A stretch of 64,000 bases of DNA from Vulcanimicrobiota bacterium (lineage in GTDB: Bacteria > Vulcanimicrobiota > JAJTBE01): contig JAIORV010000066.1 of assembly GCA_021107945.1 (NCBI GenBank), positions 1 through 64,000 of the forward strand, written 5' to 3'. Shown here one piece after another: positions 1 to 8,742 of the stretch. Below the pieces are notes generated by a model that saw only the letters and a program-made list of their open reading frames with translations, was not told the origin of the DNA and made no database searches. How positions within the stretch are numbered: position 1 is the first letter of the stretch; every line of letters starts with the position of its first letter. Both the position numbers and the translations under genes were made by a program.

Positions 1-1
1 C

Positions 2-37
2 GCTCAGAAGGACAAGAAGCCTTGGGAGACTGAATAA
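2..37 (+). CDS. 3' end of a gene cut by the window edge (possible)
   Basis: The second forward frame reads AQKDKKPWETE and then TAA at 35-37, a polar and charged tail typical of a protein C-terminus. Nothing else of the gene is visible and no product can be named. The other forward frames give less protein-like text. The call rests only on composition and on the lack of another explanation for the left edge. Confidence 0.3.
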   Translation, partial: AQKDKKPWETE

Positions 38-328
38 TTACGCTTGAACCTTTGACAAAAAGTAAATGCACCCATATAAATATATATAAAGATTAGACCC
101 AAATAGTGGGATTATAAATCGGGAGGAGTATCACGCTTTTATACATGAAGGTTTTTCCAGGCAAAAGAAGAATTATGTGTAATATTAAGAAATATTAAAG
201 TAAGTGCTCAGAGCGGGTCGGGAGACCAACCTTCACTCAAATCCTGAGGGGGTCTGAATAGCAACATTCTATTCCCGCAATACAGGAGTACAGGTGCTTT
301 ATCGATAATTTGAAATGAGGGGTATAAG
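38..328. other. Intergenic region with a small hairpin
   Basis: No convincing gene. It holds an AT-rich stretch near 75-95 and a GGTCGGGAGACC palindrome at 216-227 that recurs at 20749-20764. A segment at 246-282 (GGGTCTGAATAG, later CCCGCAAT) partly resembles 40494-40523. Part of the promoter of the next gene should lie here, but no clear -35/-10 pair was identified. Confidence 0.4.
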
Positions 329-1021
329 ATGCAAATTTCCATCGAAACCAGAGCAATGAGAATATTTATCAACACTTTACTCAGTTGCCGATGCCCTGTT
401 TCACAGGAAGTTGAAAAAGAAATTGTTGATCTATATCTATCGGGAAGGGATATGCCATACATAGATTTCACCCGTGTGCTTGAAATAGCGGGTAAGATGA
501 ACAATGAGACTCCATTCCATCGTCTGAAAGAATTTATGGTATATAATATTAACGACATGGGACAGGAATTATTTATCACTCTCGATGATATATATAGGCA
601 TTTCTGCACAAAGTTCCACTGGAGAATTGTGGAGAAAACTCTTTTCCTCGGATATAAAAATATTATCGACATACCTTCCTGGTTCGTGGGGCATATGCTT
701 CTTCCGGTAGTAATTAAGAGAGAAAAAGGGAAGTATATGGCTGAATATACATTTGGGAACAGGATTATTAACCTGAAAAGTATTTTTGTGCCTGAGGATA
801 TGAATATTGAACAAAATATGCAATATGCAATACACTTTGCATCAGTTGTAACTCCCCTGGGAAAACATGATTTTAAAATGATTTCCCTTCATCTTGAAGA
901 GATTAATCTTTTCAGGCTTTTCAGGGAAAACCTTGAATCTATTGATTATTCCGACTTTCAGAGATTTGGGGATTTTCGAAAAGTTTGCGAGAATAGGTAT
1001 TCTAAATATTTCAATACATAG
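329..1021 (+). CDS. Protein of unknown function, 230 aa
   Basis: Not recognised. The ATG at 329 follows a GAGGGG ribosome binding site at 316-321. The protein is soluble, with no signal peptide or membrane helix, and mixes basic and aromatic residues over its whole length. Cysteines are few and no metal-binding or catalytic motif stands out. It ends 24 bases before the IscU-like ATG in the same direction, so the two may be co-transcribed, but the sequence gives no functional link. Reading-frame quality and the ribosome binding site make it a real gene; its role is open. Confidence 0.75.
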   Translation: MQISIETRAMRIFINTLLSCRCPVSQEVEKEIVDLYLSGRDMPYIDFTRVLEIAGKMNNETPFHRLKEFMVYNINDMGQELFITLDDIYRHFCTKFHWRIVEKTLFLGYKNIIDIPSWFVGHMLLPVVIKREKGKYMAEYTFGNRIINLKSIFVPEDMNIEQNMQYAIHFASVVTPLGKHDFKMISLHLEEINLFRLFRENLESIDYSDFQRFGDFRKVCENRYSKYFNT

Positions 1022-1045
1022 AGCTTGAGAGGAAAAAATATAATA

Positions 1046-1492
1046 ATGCCAGAAAGTCAAAGATATAATGAAACAGTTATGGACCATTTTATGAATCCCA
1101 GGAATGTTGGAGAGATCAAGGATGCAGACGGAATAGGATTAGCCAAGAGCTCCGATCACGGAGATACGATGAAGCTTTTTATTAAAGTGAATAATGATGT
1201 GATTGTGGATGCAAAATTCAAGACATTCGGATGTGGAGCTGCAATAGCATCATCCAGCATAACAACCGAGATGGTGAAAGGCAAGACAATTAAAGAGGCG
1301 TTGGAGTTGTCCAACATGGACGTGATTGATGCCCTGGGCGGGCTTCCCCCTTCAAAAATTCAATGCTCCGTTCTTGCGGAAGAAGTACTTAGGGCGGCAA
1401 TCGAAGATTACAGGAAAAGAAAAACTGGCAATGAAGAAACTGGTGTATCTGTGGGTTGCTCGGGGGATTGCGGGCGATGCAAAACAAAGTGA
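1046..1492 (+). CDS. IscU/NifU-like Fe-S cluster scaffold, altered ligands
   Basis: Homologue of the IscU/SufU/NifU N-terminal scaffold, which assembles Fe-S clusters on sulfur from a cysteine desulfurase. ATG 1046 is preferred over TTG 1025 because GAGAGG at 1027-1032 lies between them. Seen: the family start (NPRNVG), FKTFGCGAAIASSS with the second ligand cysteine, and the LPPSKIQCSVLAE region with the third. Two ligand positions differ from E. coli IscU: the first cysteine (ACGD) is histidine (DHGD), and the histidine before the last cysteine (IHC) is glutamine (IQC). The aspartate is kept. A C-terminal tail GCSGDCGRCK adds three cysteines. No desulfurase gene is nearby. It may be a specialised scaffold; the family call is firm. 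Confidence 0.9.
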   Translation: MPESQRYNETVMDHFMNPRNVGEIKDADGIGLAKSSDHGDTMKLFIKVNNDVIVDAKFKTFGCGAAIASSSITTEMVKGKTIKEALELSNMDVIDALGGLPPSKIQCSVLAEEVLRAAIEDYRKRKTGNEETGVSVGCSGDCGRCKTK

Positions 1493-1515
1493 TTTGTCGT
1501 TTGAGAAGACGGGAA

Positions 1516-4500
1516 TTATAAAATAACAATTGTTTTTATCTCAAAGGGACTGAAAAATAGGCGTATGGTTTTAAATCTGTCTTTTCGGGTCAACTCAAGA
1601 GGAATGCTGTTCTCGTTTATCTCTTCAAGTAAATTTACTTCAAATGCCTTTTCCACACATTCAGGAATAAATAATGTCGCTTCTCCCCTACTATTCAATG
1701 ATTCATACAACCTTATTATTATCCCGTCAACATCCTCGGCGGGTTTTATTGTGTTTATTGCAACATGATTTTCCCTGCTGATTATCCTGAATGCTCCGGA
1801 GATTGAATTTTCACCGCCCTTTTCTGTTTCCTGATTATCGTCTTTTTGGTATTTACCCGATAAATTAAGAAACGGCATATTCAACATGCCCGATTCTTTC
1901 AATAAATCAAAATTCGGATGCGATGCAACAACAGGCATGTATGAATATATAAATTGATGAATCCCCTCCTCGGCATCTGGATCTGGATAGACCGCCGACT
2001 TGAGCAGTGTCAGCTCAAGAGTTGATCCGTTTGCGCTGTAGCCATACTTGCAATCGTTAAGAACTGCCCCTCCATAACCGTTTTCAAATACAGCCGCCCA
2101 CCTTTGCGCCGGAACCTCGAAAGATGCTCTGTCTTGAGGATAATTCTTATGTGTAGAGCGCGCTATATATCCAAAAGGTATTTCGTAATAAGCTTCATTT
2201 GAATTCACATTAACCGGAAATGATGCCTTTATAAGTGTATTCTTATCATGCCATTCAACCCGGGTCTTGAAATCTATTCTGGGTGTATGGGCATAAAAGC
2301 AAATGTCCTGAATAATATGGGAATTCCTGAACCGCCTTTTTGTTCTGAATAATGCCCTTATCGGCCCGTTCTCAATCCATTCACCCGATATGAGATCAGA
2401 GTCTTCAAGGGGAAACTCTCTGTAATATTCGTCTATATCCCATGCATCCCAGTTCAGGGGACGATCCTCGAAATATTTCCATTTATTGAAGACCTCGCCG
2501 GGAATTATGGCGTCCCTTCGAGATGAAATTCTTTTGTCTTCAAACGATGTAATTTCACCTGCCAAGTTAATCTTTGCTTCGTAAAACGGTGTACTTATTA
2601 AATCTCCATTCACCCGCACGAAATTATATTCGATTTTCTCTTTAGCTTTATGGAATTCGAAATTCTCCGCTTCAAGAGCTTTTATAAAAGGAGTGAAAAT
2701 TATTTTCGATTCGTCAGCCATTTGAGCCCGATACATCTTGCCCCCGGTGCTTTTTACATATTCGAACAAATGTTCTTTTCCAGCTTCAATCTTGCTCGAA
2801 TCTATTTCGACAACATCAACAGCATCAAATGTATTGGGATTGAAAATTGTGTATTTGTTTTTATCAAAATCGAATAATCTTTGCATGAATTGAGATGTTT
2901 TTTTATTAACTCTTATTGATGCCTCTTTCAATTGTCTTTCCGCTTCAACATTAACCTCATGTATTGAGGAGCCTGCGATTATGTCGTGAAACTGGTTTAA
3001 GAGTAAAATCTTCCAATTTTCATCTATGAATAATTTTATCTCTTCATCCATTTTGATCTTGCCGCATAAAATCCCCAGGCTTACAGCTTTTTCCAGGATA
3101 TTCAACGAGTTTTCCAGATTTCTCATCCATTTTTTTATGGACGCTCTCGATGTCAGCGTCCCCCTGTGATATTCTAGATACAACTCACCGGACCATATCG
3201 GAAGCTTCTCCCCTACCCCCTCAATCTTTCTAAAGAAATTACATAGATTTCCGTGTTTGACTTTCGGAATCCCCGGTATTTTTCCAAGCACAGGAAATCT
3301 TTCCAGCATTTCTCTTGTAGGGCCGCCCCCACCGTCACCAAAGCCGTATGCCAGTAAAATCTCATCAAGAATATTCTTTTCCGAGAAAATATCCCATGCT
3401 CCTTTTATCTCGGACGGAATAAGCTTGCCGTTATATGTCGCCATCTGCCCGCCGTCCCTGTGGGGAGCGGTGAGGAAATATGAACTGATTTCAGTACCGT
3501 CTATCCCGCGCCATTTAAAAACATCGTACGGAAACCTTGTGTATTGATTCCAGGAAATCTTTGATGTTACAAAATAATCAACGCCTGATTTCTTCATAAT
3601 CTGGGGGAGATTCCCGTTGAATCCGAATGTGTCGGGAAGCCATAGTATGCGGCAGTCGTGTTTGAAATATTTCCTGAAATACTTCTTCCCATATAGAAAT
3701 TGCCTGACAATTGACTCTCCGGAGGGGATGTTCATATCAGGCTCCACCCATGTGGCGCCTTCCGCCTGCCATCTTCCTTCTGATGAATAATTTTGAATCC
3801 TCTCGAACAGCTCAGGCTCACTTTCTCTCACAAATTCATACAACAGCGGCTGGCTCTGGATGAATGTGAAATCCGGGTATTCCTCCATCAGCCTGCAAAC
3901 AGTCGAGAATGTCTGGCGTGTTTTTCTCCCGGTGGTTGAAAGATCCCACAGCCACGCCACATCAATGTGTGAATGTCCGATTGCGCTTGCAATGGGCTGA
4001 ATGCCGATCGACAATTCCGCCGGCATCTCAAATTTTCGCGCCACTTCCTCAACAGCACTTATAAATTCATATGATCCCGGGTTCGTAAACGGGACTTCTC
4101 TTATTATATCATCCAGCCATTCTATCAATCTCAATGTATCCAGGCGATCTTTATCAAGCAATACAATGGAATCATATAAGGTTTTGAGCTTTTGATACAA
4201 CCTGAAAACCGGAAGTTTTATTTCCCTTATTTCAAGGTTTACAATTTTCCTGTGTTTGTGCGACGTCTTAAAGTTCAACCTGACTGTAAGCTCATGATCA
4301 AGATCCGATGAAAAATCTTCCGGCAAAAGCACTTCCCTGTGATTCCAGTCAATTCCCTGGTATGCGATTCCATCGAGATAAACCATTCCCTCAACCGTTT
4401 CAAGATAGCCCGTGGGTTCATGATTGCCCGCCCATATATACAAACATAGCCTTTGGTTTTCAAGATTCCCGGGAATATTAAACCTTCTCCTGAGCCAGAT

Positions 4501-4728
4501 TATGGAATGGGGAGAAATGTGGGTCGGCAAGTCTTTCTCATCCCAAACAGTCCATTCTCCCGGCAAAATCATTGCAGGTGTGAGGATTGTCTCGGGCGTT
4601 TCTTTATATTGGATGGGAAATAATGTAACAGATTCCCCAAAAATATATCTTCCAATTTCTTTTATTTGGTTTGCAAGTCTTCCCAAAGTCATTTCAAGGT
4701 TAATCTTCTCAATAGGGGATTTTTCCAT
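1516..4728 (-). CDS. Alpha-mannosidase, glycoside hydrolase family 38
   Basis: Retaining zinc-dependent alpha-mannosidase of GH38 type, cleaving alpha-mannosyl linkages in glycans or glycolipids. Seen: an N-terminal alpha/beta and helical region; GHSHIDVAWLW near residue 250 (zinc ligands His and Asp); WLPDTFGFNG near 365, whose Asp is the nucleophile; NQFHDIIAGSS near 580 (zinc-ligand His); then a long beta-sandwich C-terminal half. The 1070 aa length is normal for large bacterial and eukaryotic members. No signal peptide, so it is likely cytoplasmic. AGGATG lies about 12 bases before the ATG. It converges with the IscU-like gene (23 bp apart) and stands alone with no sugar transporter nearby. 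The natural substrate cannot be read from the sequence. Confidence 0.93.
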   Translation of the reverse strand: MEKSPIEKINLEMTLGRLANQIKEIGRYIFGESVTLFPIQYKETPETILTPAMILPGEWTVWDEKDLPTHISPHSIIWLRRRFNIPGNLENQRLCLYIWAGNHEPTGYLETVEGMVYLDGIAYQGIDWNHREVLLPEDFSSDLDHELTVRLNFKTSHKHRKIVNLEIREIKLPVFRLYQKLKTLYDSIVLLDKDRLDTLRLIEWLDDIIREVPFTNPGSYEFISAVEEVARKFEMPAELSIGIQPIASAIGHSHIDVAWLWDLSTTGRKTRQTFSTVCRLMEEYPDFTFIQSQPLLYEFVRESEPELFERIQNYSSEGRWQAEGATWVEPDMNIPSGESIVRQFLYGKKYFRKYFKHDCRILWLPDTFGFNGNLPQIMKKSGVDYFVTSKISWNQYTRFPYDVFKWRGIDGTEISSYFLTAPHRDGGQMATYNGKLIPSEIKGAWDIFSEKNILDEILLAYGFGDGGGGPTREMLERFPVLGKIPGIPKVKHGNLCNFFRKIEGVGEKLPIWSGELYLEYHRGTLTSRASIKKWMRNLENSLNILEKAVSLGILCGKIKMDEEIKLFIDENWKILLLNQFHDIIAGSSIHEVNVEAERQLKEASIRVNKKTSQFMQRLFDFDKNKYTIFNPNTFDAVDVVEIDSSKIEAGKEHLFEYVKSTGGKMYRAQMADESKIIFTPFIKALEAENFEFHKAKEKIEYNFVRVNGDLISTPFYEAKINLAGEITSFEDKRISSRRDAIIPGEVFNKWKYFEDRPLNWDAWDIDEYYREFPLEDSDLISGEWIENGPIRALFRTKRRFRNSHIIQDICFYAHTPRIDFKTRVEWHDKNTLIKASFPVNVNSNEAYYEIPFGYIARSTHKNYPQDRASFEVPAQRWAAVFENGYGGAVLNDCKYGYSANGSTLELTLLKSAVYPDPDAEEGIHQFIYSYMPVVASHPNFDLLKESGMLNMPFLNLSGKYQKDDNQETEKGGENSISGAFRIISRENHVAINTIKPAEDVDGIIIRLYESLNSRGEATLFIPECVEKAFEVNLLEEINENSIPLELTRKDRFKTIRLFFSPFEIKTIVIL

Positions 4729-4784
4729 TTTTTATATCATCCTTTGTTAGGTAGCTGCAGCGTCTTGCCGCAGATTTCATTACT

Positions 4785-4830
4785 CCTATATATATATACA
4801 TTTATATACGTTCATATATATACATTCATA
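4785..4830. repeat. TATATA/TACATTTA simple repeat
   Basis: AT-only alternating tract with repeats of the form TATATATACATT, between the divergent mannosidase and DUF58 genes. It may melt easily and overlap both promoters; no specific site was assigned. Confidence 0.6.
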
Positions 4831-4912
4831 ATCCTCCTATATAAACAACGGGATAAACAAGGAGAGGAAAACTGTTTCGCCCGGTGAAGGATGGCAACAT
4901 TGGAGTGAAAGT

Positions 4913-5803
4913 GTGGATAATAAAAAAAGCAATTTAATTTCTCCCGGTTTTCTTCAAAAGCTCGAGACTTTGCAGTTGATGTCAAAGAAGATAATCAGGG
5001 GAAGTATCAAGGGTGAGAGGTCGAGTGCAAAACGGGGTCGCTCGGTTGAATTCGCCGATTATCGCAATTATGTCCCCGGCGACGAGATCAGGATAATTGA
5101 CTGGAATATCTATGGCAGACTTGACAAACTCTTCATCAAGCTTTTTGTTGAAGAAGAGGAATTGGTTTTATACATCCTGATCGACAACTCTCTCTCGATG
5201 GATTTTGGCAATCCTAAAAAAATCCATGTCTCACGACAGATTGCCGCCGCCATATCATACATCGCTCTTTCAAATTTCGACAGGGTGGCTTTCGGAATAA
5301 TCGGAAAAAGTCTTGCCCACTACCAAGCTCCTATAAGGGGCAAATCCCAGATTTTTAAGATATTTGATCTTCTGGAATCAATAAAGCCTTCCGGTGAGAC
5401 TTCTCTTGGTGTGGCAATCAGAGAGTTCGCATCAAGGAAACTCAGACCGGGAATGGTTATAATAATCTCTGATTTCCTTGATGAGGGAGATTTTTGTCAA
5501 TCCATAAAATACCTTGCATTCCAGAAACACGATATATTTCTGATACAGGTTCTGGATGCATTCGAGCTGAACCCAGACCTGGGAGGCGACCTGAAGCTTG
5601 TGGATATTGAGACCGGGGATTACAAGGATGTGACTGTTACCGATAAACTCCTTGATATGTATAAAGATGCTGTCTCCGGTCATTGCAGGGATATAAAAGA
5701 TTTTTCTCATTCAATAGGGTCAGGGTATATTCTTGCACCCACAAGTATTCCTTTTGAAGATCTTGTGATGGAATATTTTCGCCATGGAAAACTCTTCATG
5801 TAG
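4913..5803 (+). CDS. DUF58 protein with von Willebrand A-like fold
   Basis: Soluble DUF58 family protein. Seen: YRNYVPGDEIRIIDWNIYGR around residues 50-70, the diagnostic DUF58 block, and DNSLSM near residue 92, a DxSxS metal-site motif of the vWA-like half; a conserved SDF follows later. GTG 4913 is chosen because TGGAG at 4901-4905 sits 7 bases upstream. DUF58 proteins usually lie beside a MoxR AAA+ ATPase and are thought to work with it in envelope or chaperone functions; no MoxR gene is in this window. Full length for the short, membrane-free subgroup. Physiological role unknown. Confidence 0.88.
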   Translation: MDNKKSNLISPGFLQKLETLQLMSKKIIRGSIKGERSSAKRGRSVEFADYRNYVPGDEIRIIDWNIYGRLDKLFIKLFVEEEELVLYILIDNSLSMDFGNPKKIHVSRQIAAAISYIALSNFDRVAFGIIGKSLAHYQAPIRGKSQIFKIFDLLESIKPSGETSLGVAIREFASRKLRPGMVIIISDFLDEGDFCQSIKYLAFQKHDIFLIQVLDAFELNPDLGGDLKLVDIETGDYKDVTVTDKLLDMYKDAVSGHCRDIKDFSHSIGSGYILAPTSIPFEDLVMEYFRHGKLFM

Positions 5804-5818
5804 ATATTTTTTGCGATG

Positions 5819-5866
5819 TTAACATGTTCTTAACAAATGTTAACAAATTGTTAAGAATATTTACAA
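5819..5866 (+). promoter_or_regulatory. Array of five phased TTAACA-type boxes
   Basis: Hexamers start at 5819 (TTAACA), 5830 (TTAACA), 5840 (TTAACA), 5851 (TTAAGA) and 5861 (TTACAA), spaced 11, 10, 11 and 10 bp, so all face one side of the helix. The outer arms TTCTTAACAA (5827-5836) and TTGTTAAGAA (5848-5857) also form an exact inverted repeat. The array lies 30-77 bp before the likely -35 box. Direct TTAACA repeats at 11 bp match the known pattern of B. subtilis PhoP sites, and OmpR/PhoB-family regulators bind such arrays; the regulator here is inferred. The same array occurs before the other Met/Gly-rich gene (59916-59963). Confidence 0.65.
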
Positions 5867-5895
5867 ACATGTAACCATCAAAACAAAACATGTAA

Positions 5896-5924
5896 TTTAC
5901 TATTCTCCGACTATGTGGTAGAAT
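5896..5924 (+). promoter_or_regulatory. Likely sigma-70-type promoter of the Met/Gly-rich gene
   Basis: TTTACT at 5896-5901 and TAGAAT at 5919-5924 are separated by 17 bp. Transcription would begin about 30 bases before the ATG, just after the box array. The -35 box is weak, as is common for promoters that need an activator. Confidence 0.5.
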
Positions 5925-5960
5925 AAGTTAAAGTAAAAATTCACTAGGAGGGTTTTAAAC

Positions 5961-6713
5961 ATGATAGGTATGTTAGGAATGAACGGCGGAATGAGAGGCA
6001 TGTTTGGTGCCAGCATGGGTCTTTCCGCTGGCTTACAGCTTCCCGGATTATCTTTGGGTCTGAACTTGGGTGGCAGTATGGGAATGGATTCCATAGGATT
6101 ATCACCCGATGCAATGTGCGGCGGAGGCTCAAACTTTTCCCATCCCCTGTTGAACGGAGGAATGGGCGGACACCAGAATTTAGGCTCATGCGGAGGAATG
6201 GGATCAGTTCCCGGTATGCACCAGGGTATGGGTAGAGGCCAAGGACAGAACAAACAAATGATGATGCAGATGATGCAAATGATGATGCAGATGATGCAGA
6301 TGATGCAGGGTCAGATGGGTCAGAGGGGTCAGCAATGCGGAAGACGACCTCAAGGTATGCACGGTATGCACGGCAATAGTGGAATCGGAATGAACGGAAT
6401 GAACGGAATGAACGGGATGAGCGGTGCGTTCGCCGGAGTAGGTCCCAATGGCGCATTTGCAGGAGCATTTTCCGGGATGCCGGGTCCCCAGTTTGCAGGA
6501 GCAGGAAATGCAAGTCGTCGCGGTGGAATGGGACGTATGCCCAATAACATGATGAGAATGATGAATAAAATGATGAAAATGCTCATGGGCGGCCAAAATA
6601 GACCACATCATGGCGGACATGGATCACAAGGCAGGGAAAGCGGTGGATTATTTGGTACCTTAGGAGTAGGAATGCTAACCGGTGGATTGTCACTGGGTAT
6701 GAATTTCCTTTGA
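5961..6713 (+). CDS. Met/Gly-rich low-complexity protein, 250 aa
   Basis: No family recognised. About 45 of 250 residues are Met, and Gly, Asn and Gln dominate the rest. Order: residues 1-60 alternate Gly, Met and Leu; about 95-120 is a run of QMM and QMMM units; about 130-152 repeats HGM and NGM; 160-180 is Ala/Gly/Phe-rich; about 190-215 has MM pairs separated by Arg, Asn and Lys; a His patch NRPHHGGH follows. Only three Cys. No signal peptide. A strong AGGAGG lies 9 bases before the ATG, and the gene has its own promoter, box array and hairpin terminator, so it is a real, separately controlled unit. Metal (Cu/Ag) binding, self-assembly or condensate formation are guesses. It resembles the C-terminal half of the gene at 58723-59766 in composition and regulation. 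Confidence 0.8.
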   Translation: MIGMLGMNGGMRGMFGASMGLSAGLQLPGLSLGLNLGGSMGMDSIGLSPDAMCGGGSNFSHPLLNGGMGGHQNLGSCGGMGSVPGMHQGMGRGQGQNKQMMMQMMQMMMQMMQMMQGQMGQRGQQCGRRPQGMHGMHGNSGIGMNGMNGMNGMSGAFAGVGPNGAFAGAFSGMPGPQFAGAGNASRRGGMGRMPNNMMRMMNKMMKMLMGGQNRPHHGGHGSQGRESGGLFGTLGVGMLTGGLSLGMNFL

Positions 6714-6760
6714 TTTCTTTAGCCAAATTAAGACATTAACCAGATTATGATATAAACATT

Positions 6761-6792
6761 AAAAGTGAGGAGATTAATCTCCTCACTTTTTT
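6761..6792 (+). terminator. Rho-independent terminator after the Met/Gly-rich gene
   Basis: A perfect inverted repeat AAAAGTGAGGAGATT / AATCTCCTCACTTTT (6761-6790) ends in a T run. It can act in both directions. Confidence 0.85.
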
Positions 6793-6833
6793 AACGTATC
6801 CATTCGGCCTCCTTCTGCAATAGAAATTTCGTA

Positions 6834-6872
6834 ACTATTCACCACAGAGGTCGCAGAGAGCGCGGAGAGAAG
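6834..6872 (+). repeat. CTCTGCG-family element, left arm
   Basis: Begins ACTATTCACCACAGAGG and continues in GCAGAG and GCGGAG units. One arm of the dispersed element whose other arm reads CTCTGCGGTGAATAGT. Confidence 0.7.
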
Positions 6873-6877
6873 AAACT

Positions 6878-6901
6878 GTATGAGAGGCTTCCAGCCTCGA
6901 T
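6878..6901 (+). repeat. Hairpin repeat, GAGGCTTCCAGCCTC type
   Basis: GAGGCT and AGCCTC arms with a short loop, flanked by TATGA and GAT. Related to the hairpins at 8847, 27053, 49042 and 63798, which keep the flanks but change the stem. Confidence 0.6.
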
Positions 6902-6918
6902 TTCATACATTTACCTTT

Positions 6919-8742
6919 TTATTTTGATCCGAGGTATTTCAGAACCTGCTCGGCAACCTTGCGGTTGAATCCCGGAAGCTCCTGCAACTCATAAAGGGTG
7001 GCGTTTGTGATATCTTCAATTGAGTCAAAATGAAATAATAGGGTCTCTTTCCTTTTTTTTGCCACTCCGGGAATCCCATCAAGTATTGATACCTCCATCT
7101 TTTTCGAGCGAAGTTTCCTGTGGTAAGATACGGCGAACCTGTGCGCCTCATCCCTTACCTGCCGTAATAGCTTCAGACCAGGTGAATCTTTTTCCACGAC
7201 CATGGGATCTCTCATACCCGGCAAATAAACCTCTTCCTCCCTCTTTGCAAGCGAAATTATGGGTATTCCTTCTATTTCCATATCTCTCGCCGCCTTCAGT
7301 ACGGCGGACAACTGCCCCTTACCACCATCAATCAGTATTAGATCAGGCTTTTCACGAAAGCTCTCCATCTCTCCAAGCTTCAGGTTTCTAAACCTTCTTG
7401 TAAGAGCTTCATTCATCATTGAAAAATCATCGGGCTTATCTGCGCCTTTTATTTTAAACCTCCGGTAATGTCCCGATAGAGGCTCGCCATCACTGAAAAC
7501 TACCATTGATGCAGCAGCCATTTTTCCACTTATATTGGAAATATCGAATCCTTCTATTCTGTGAGGAATATTGTTCAAAGAGAGAATACTTCGCAGGTGC
7601 TCCAATTCTTCTTTATGTTTTTCCATGTTCCGCTTCGCCATGCTTGTCTTCATCTGAACATGCAACCGGGCGTTTGTGACGGCCATATCCATTATTTTCT
7701 TTTTCTCGCCTCTCATCGGGATCTTTATATGAACCCTCCCACTTCTCATCCCGGATATAAAATCTTCAACCTCTTCCTGATCCTCCGGGCTTTCCTGTAA
7801 ATACACATCGGGAGGAATAAAAAAACCCTCCCTGTATGTCTGGATGATAAATCCCCTGAGCAATAACGAAATTTCTTCTTTCAGAGGAATCGCAATTATA
7901 AATTTCTTTTGATTTAAAATCTTCCCGTCACGAATTTCAAGTAATGAAATACCCGCCATATCATTATCCCTGTGTATTCCGATAAAATCCATATCCTCAC
8001 CGGGTTTTGTCACCGCCTGCTGCCTATCCGTCGCTATTTGAATCGACTTCATAAGGTCCCTTACTATGGCGCATTTCTCAAATTCCAGCTTTACAGAGCA
8101 TTCCTCCATTTCACTGCGAAGTGAACTCAACAACTCCCTTGTTTTTCCATCAAGAAATTGACTTGCTCTTGCAACAAGCTGATTATATCGCTGTTTATCA
8201 ATATATCTCACACAGGTGGCGGGACAGAGATTTATATGATAGTCAAGACAGGGACGGGAAAGAGGCTTTTCAAGATCATATTTACATGTTCGAATCTTAA
8301 ACGCCTTCTGTACCAGCTTGAATGTCTTTCTCATCGCAGATGAATTCGTATATGGACCGAAATAACGGGATTTCTTATTCCTGGCACGGCGGACAATTCT
8401 CATGCGGGGGTAGTTTTCATATACCGTGATTTCAATGAACGGGTATCTCTTGTCGTCTTTTCTCTGCGCATTGAAATATGGTCTGTAACGCCTGATCAGG
8501 TTTGACTCAAGGATCAGGGCTTCAACAGGGGAATTCACAACAATATAATCAAGATCTGATATTTGATTTCTAAGCCACAGTATCTTTGGGGAAATATCAA
8601 TACCGGGCGATTGAAAATAAGAGCGAACCCGACTCCGCAGATTGTTGGCTTTCCCAATGTAAATAATTCGTCCCAGATCATCCTTAAATAAATAAACACC
8701 GCTTTTAGCGGGAAGATCTTTAATTTTGTCATTAATATCCAT
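6919..8742 (-). CDS. uvrC: Excinuclease ABC subunit C
   Basis: Nuclease subunit of nucleotide excision repair, making both cuts around a lesion after UvrAB loading. Seen: GIY-YIG domain at residues 14-90 (SGVYLF, IIYIGKA), a UVR (UvrB-binding) segment near 200-240, the RNase H-like nuclease core (GFDISNISG, LILIDGGKGQL, DEAHRFA) and C-terminal helix-hairpin-helix repeats (LDGIPGVAKKRKETLL, LQELPGFNRKVAEQVL). The start at 8742 is chosen because TAGGAG lies 11 bases upstream and because the longer reading adds 34 residues encoded by repeat DNA. 607 aa is the usual length. No uvrA or uvrB nearby. Confidence 0.97.
   Translation of the reverse strand: MDINDKIKDLPAKSGVYLFKDDLGRIIYIGKANNLRSRVRSYFQSPGIDISPKILWLRNQISDLDYIVVNSPVEALILESNLIRRYRPYFNAQRKDDKRYPFIEITVYENYPRMRIVRRARNKKSRYFGPYTNSSAMRKTFKLVQKAFKIRTCKYDLEKPLSRPCLDYHINLCPATCVRYIDKQRYNQLVARASQFLDGKTRELLSSLRSEMEECSVKLEFEKCAIVRDLMKSIQIATDRQQAVTKPGEDMDFIGIHRDNDMAGISLLEIRDGKILNQKKFIIAIPLKEEISLLLRGFIIQTYREGFFIPPDVYLQESPEDQEEVEDFISGMRSGRVHIKIPMRGEKKKIMDMAVTNARLHVQMKTSMAKRNMEKHKEELEHLRSILSLNNIPHRIEGFDISNISGKMAAASMVVFSDGEPLSGHYRRFKIKGADKPDDFSMMNEALTRRFRNLKLGEMESFREKPDLILIDGGKGQLSAVLKAARDMEIEGIPIISLAKREEEVYLPGMRDPMVVEKDSPGLKLLRQVRDEAHRFAVSYHRKLRSKKMEVSILDGIPGVAKKRKETLLFHFDSIEDITNATLYELQELPGFNRKVAEQVLKYLGSK

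Noticed and set aside
208-672. 154-aa minus-strand open frame
   Set aside because: It is opposite a forward gene with a good ribosome binding site and has no protein-like motif.
5900-6620. Long minus-strand open frames opposite the Met/Gly-rich gene
   Set aside because: They are shadows of repetitive ATG/GGN codons, with His/Pro/Ser runs and no ribosome binding site.
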